Source: Candidatus Gastranaerophilales bacterium
GTDB lineage: Bacteria; Cyanobacteriota; Vampirovibrionia; Gastranaerophilales; Gastranaerophilaceae
DNA: 64,000 nucleotides
Assembly (NCBI GenBank): GCA_944326475.1
Contig: CALVEC010000012.1
Coordinates: 1 to 64,000 of the forward strand
Direction: 5' to 3'
The first letter of the stretch is position 1, and every line of letters begins with the position of its first letter. Shown here one piece after another: positions 61,700 to 64,000 of this stretch. The notes under the pieces were generated by a model. It was not told the origin of the DNA. It made no database searches and saw only the letters and a list, made by a program, of their open reading frames with translations. The position numbers and the translations under genes are program-made.

Positions 61700-62815
61700 T
61701 TAGTCCAGATATTCTTTCCACTTTTCATACGGGTATTCAATTTCAACTATTATATAATAATTTTCGAGAAGTCCGTGTTCTTGCACCGCATGCGGGTATT
61801 CTACCCAAGGTTCATCAGCGTTGTAATCTACAGTATCAATTACTTTTGCATGTATAGTGTTCTTGTTGTCTAAATAAATATCAACAATATCACATCGATG
61901 AATAGCTAATGAGTTGTTTGATGAAGAATTTAAAAAGCCAAAGTTTAAGCTTTTATCAGGAACTCTGTCATTAAGCGATAAATCTACAGCATTGTTTTTG
62001 ACAAAGTTCTTAAATGTATTGGAATCGGTTATACTTTTTGCTAAAGAACTGTTGCTGTGAAATACAACGCCTCTTGAATTAGTATTGAGCTTCTGTGAAC
62101 GTAATTTTTTCGTTACTTTTTTCTCTAACCTTGGATTTTTTAATGAAGATACTTGCGAAACCAAATATCCATTTTGCTTTATGTAATCCAAACCATCTTC
62201 AAATTTTGTAGCTGCTAATTTCCAAAGAGCTGCTGCATCAGGGGCCAAAAATTCTCCTTTTTTTACAAGCTCATTAACAGTTTCTTTTTTAATTTTTACA
62301 ATTAAATCTTCTATTCTTTTATTTAAAGAAATTACTGCTTGCCTTAAATTAGAAATTTCTTGATGCTTCTCTTTTATGTAATTGATATTATAAATAACAA
62401 CTTTTGAATTCAGGCCGGTTATTAAATCATTTATTTGACTTTCTGTATAATCAGCCTCTTGTAGTAATAACGTTTTTTCATTTTGTGTTTCAAGACTTAG
62501 CTTGTATGACCTTGTCGATTTAAGATTGTTTTTTGATGCCCGTATATCCCCCAATAATTTCTCTGCTTCAAGTTTTAATAGCTCTATTTCTTCTTTGTAT
62601 TCATATTGAGCACTGATTTCAGGGTCTATTACACTAATCTCTTCAACATGACACCTGCAATTTGGATGAGGTTTTTTAGGAACTCCTTCTTTGTCATAGA
62701 TTTTGCCATGCATTGAAAGACAGGTTTTACAAGCACCGGGCTCTGTCAACCATTTGTATTTGGTTTTAATACTGTAACTAACGTGACCTGACAATTGAAA
62801 TTCTTTATTTTTCAT
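61700..62815 (-). CDS. Phage-head-type Cys/His motif protein, possible polymorphic toxin
   Basis: The 371 residues start with a motif like the C-terminus of phage Mu gpF/head-morphogenesis proteins: C29, C32, H50, C53, C55 in GACKTCLSMHG and PHPNCRCHVEE. Residues about 75-200 are coiled-coil-like. The C-terminal 110 residues form a separate beta-rich domain (DRVPDKSLNFGFLNSSSNNS, then DIVDIYLDNKN, and IIVEIEYPYEKW), with the look of a polymorphic-toxin tip, though I cannot name it. GGAGGTG precedes the ATG. It lies 1 base after the gene at 62817 and just upstream of two membrane proteins that might be immunity partners. A plain phage structural protein is the alternative. Confidence 0.6.
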   Translation of the reverse strand: MKNKEFQLSGHVSYSIKTKYKWLTEPGACKTCLSMHGKIYDKEGVPKKPHPNCRCHVEEISVIDPEISAQYEYKEEIELLKLEAEKLLGDIRASKNNLKSTRSYKLSLETQNEKTLLLQEADYTESQINDLITGLNSKVVIYNINYIKEKHQEISNLRQAVISLNKRIEDLIVKIKKETVNELVKKGEFLAPDAAALWKLAATKFEDGLDYIKQNGYLVSQVSSLKNPRLEKKVTKKLRSQKLNTNSRGVVFHSNSSLAKSITDSNTFKNFVKNNAVDLSLNDRVPDKSLNFGFLNSSSNNSLAIHRCDIVDIYLDNKNTIHAKVIDTVDYNADEPWVEYPHAVQEHGLLENYYIIVEIEYPYEKWKEYLD

Positions 62816-62816
62816 A

Positions 62817-63320
62817 CTAAATCACCTCCTTGTTTATATTTAAATTTTTATTTATGTTGTGTATAAGAAAATCAGTGTTAATTTTCGGATTTTCTGTTTT
62901 ATCAAGAACCGCATTACTCACAGCACCCTTTCTTATCGCTTCTTTGATAACATCAAGCCCGTAAAATTTGCATATTTCATAAAATGCTTTAAATGTGTTT
63001 TCTCCGAAGTCACCATCTTCTTTGATAAAATCCTTTATATCAATATGCAAAAAGTTAATCCCTGTTTGAAAATCCTTAATAGCTTGCTCCTTACCGACAG
63101 AAATAATGTGCTCTTTCATAAAATCTGCAATTTCTTTGTACTTCTGTTCTTGCTCAACTTGCGGTGCTAAATTTGGATTTAACTTTTTAAAACGTTCTTG
63201 TTGCATATTGTAAAAGTCGCTTCTTAAGATATCATCAAATTTTTGGGATGCATTTTGAGGAAGTTCTTGTTGTTCTGGAAATAATAATTTTGATACGGTT
63301 TTGTAATCTAAATTTTTCAT
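62817..63320 (-). CDS. Phage-type protein with a possible peptidoglycan-binding-like segment
   Basis: The 167 residues are helical. DGDFGENTFKAFYEI (about residues 102-116) resembles the DGxFGxxT of peptidoglycan-binding or lysozyme-like modules, but the match is short. The first half has Gln/Glu-rich helices. It is one base upstream of the toxin-like gene and translationally coupled to it. The ribosome binding site is weak (GAAAGA). I cannot assign a function. Confidence 0.55.
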   Translation of the reverse strand: MKNLDYKTVSKLLFPEQQELPQNASQKFDDILRSDFYNMQQERFKKLNPNLAPQVEQEQKYKEIADFMKEHIISVGKEQAIKDFQTGINFLHIDIKDFIKEDGDFGENTFKAFYEICKFYGLDVIKEAIRKGAVSNAVLDKTENPKINTDFLIHNINKNLNINKEVI

Positions 63321-63387
63321 AAAAATCTTTCTAGCTGCATAAATGCAGCAATTGTGTAATATTATTAAGGCGCAACAAATTAAAACA

Positions 63388-63412
63388 AACTATTACTTAA
63401 ATAGTTGTTATT
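63388..63412. promoter_or_regulatory. Palindrome sharing a motif with 59763-59773, candidate operator
   Basis: AACTATT / AATAGTT (63388-63394 and 63400-63406) with TAGTTGTTATT at 63402-63412, identical to the 11 bases at 59763-59773. It lies upstream of the gene that starts at 63320. Confidence 0.4.
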
Positions 63413-63427
63413 TGTTTATTAAATAGA

Positions 63428-63540
63428 ACAAAGATTACCTGAATCTTTGTAAATAGTCTCCTGGACTATATAAATGCCTTCACGGAACCTGCCGCTACTC
63501 CGTACTTCGTATACGATACCTGACCGTACCTTTTCAGGGT
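63428..63540. ncRNA. Cluster of hairpins with CCTG/CAGG loops, possible structured RNA
   Basis: Between the HerA-like gene and the phage-type gene lie: a perfect 9-base stem ACAAAGATT / AATCTTTGT with loop ACCTG (63428-63450); a 6-base stem ATAGTC / GACTAT with loop TCCTG (63453-63469); a CGG / CCG stem with loop AACCTG inside a larger ACGGA / TCCGT stem (63482-63503); and a further CCTG near 63519-63522. No long open frame covers the stretch. The repeated loop motif suggests selection on RNA or DNA structure. The strand is undecided and the class unidentified. Confidence 0.35.
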
Positions 63541-63606
63541 CTCTCAACAATACCAGTTTATATCATATTTTCTAAATCGTTAAAATTCATTATAAAATAT
63601 TAATAT

Positions 63607-64000
63607 TTACTTAATCGTCAAATAAAACTTATAAAGTAGTTTTAGCAGGTTTTCGTCATCCATTGCTGTTATTAATTCTTCGCGCAATTCATTAGCCGGC
63701 TTGAGCGGTTCAAACATGTACAACTCAAAGGGTTTTACCTCGAGGACTTCTGCTATTTTTTCAGGTTCTTCTGCTAAAGGTTTATATTCACCATGTAAAT
63801 CAAAAACTATTATGTTAGCATTTTTTAATTCACTAGCTTTTTCCAGGATATTAGCAACACACCAACTTTTACCGGAACCTGTACTTCCAAGAATAGCAGA
63901 ATGTCTTTGAAAAAATTTATTACCATCAAGAATTGCTTCTGTATTATTGTCTATCATGAAAGAACCTATTTTCAGTGGTTTAGTGCTATTTATATTTTGT
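63607..64000 (-). CDS. HerA-like ATPase, shortened; 5' end outside window
   Basis: The frame is open from the right edge. The visible part reads the end of a HAS-barrel/linker (KPLKIGSF), then FFQRHSAILGSTGSGKSWCVA with an intact Walker A, and IIVFDLHGEYKPL. The protein stops at 63607, about 90 residues after this point, where HerA/DUF87 ATPases normally continue for several hundred residues with Walker B and sensor segments. The C-terminus is therefore missing: a truncation, or an element inserted here. HerA proteins translocate DNA ends with NurA, and in phage defense act with SIR2 or nuclease partners; which applies cannot be seen. Confidence 0.7.
   Translation of the reverse strand, partial: QNINSTKPLKIGSFMIDNNTEAILDGNKFFQRHSAILGSTGSGKSWCVANILEKASELKNANIIVFDLHGEYKPLAEEPEKIAEVLEVKPFELYMFEPLKPANELREELITAMDDENLLKLLYKFYLTIK

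Noticed and set aside
1-64000. tRNA, rRNA and CRISPR array
   Set aside because: No cloverleaf T-loop signature, no rRNA-like stretch and no regularly spaced direct repeat was found by eye on either strand.

Overview
The window looks like a chromosomal segment of an AT-rich, Gram-negative-type bacterium. The mix fits the non-photosynthetic cyanobacterial sister group (Melainabacteria / Gastranaerophilales): a short four-domain S1 protein, a cyanobacterial-style sigma-70 factor, small EF-hand proteins, low-complexity proteins with unusual N-termini, and flagellin. The lineage is an inference from gene style; no rRNA, tRNA or CRISPR array was seen to confirm it.

Layout. 1-3374 (minus) is a very large flagellin-like gene, cut by the left edge, with a long modular insertion. 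3375-4091 is a non-coding stretch packed with inverted repeats. 4.1-53.8 kb is mostly housekeeping: ROK sugar kinase, adk-map, tadA, a sigma factor, argS, dnaB, ychF, nadK-recN, a cobalamin adenosyltransferase, 5-formyl-THF cyclo-ligase, ferredoxin, nth, uvrA, S1, rsmG, an M16 peptidase pair with a PilZ protein, and ksgA-ispE. Between these lie lineage-specific genes: a HerA-like protein with a ruined P-loop and a PcrA-like C-terminal domain, a regulator made of four GntR-type winged helices followed by an HEAGH metallopeptidase, a possible papain-like cysteine protease, TPR proteins, and a STAND-like NTPase with a damaged P-loop.

53.9-64 kb is an accessory region. It begins with a solitary 1185-residue protein that has an Mrr-like nuclease motif at its N-terminus and is probably a phage-defense effector. 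Phage or mobile-element genes follow: a DUF5681 protein, a ParB-like plus DNA-methyltransferase pair split by a -1 frame change at a classic A_AAA_AAG heptamer, a DUF2924 protein, an IS1-type zinc-ribbon protein, a protein with a phage-head-type Cys/His motif and a possible toxin C-terminus beside two paralogous membrane proteins, a cluster of hairpins, and a shortened HerA-like ATPase running off the right edge. No integrase or terminase is visible, so the element is incomplete here.

Regulation. Several genes have a -10 box exactly 6-7 bases before the start codon and no Shine-Dalgarno sequence, which suggests leaderless mRNAs. Extended -10 boxes (TGnTATAAT) recur. Other genes have clear AGGAG-type ribosome binding sites. 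Where the first possible start codon disagreed with the ribosome binding site or family alignment, I shortened the gene and said so.
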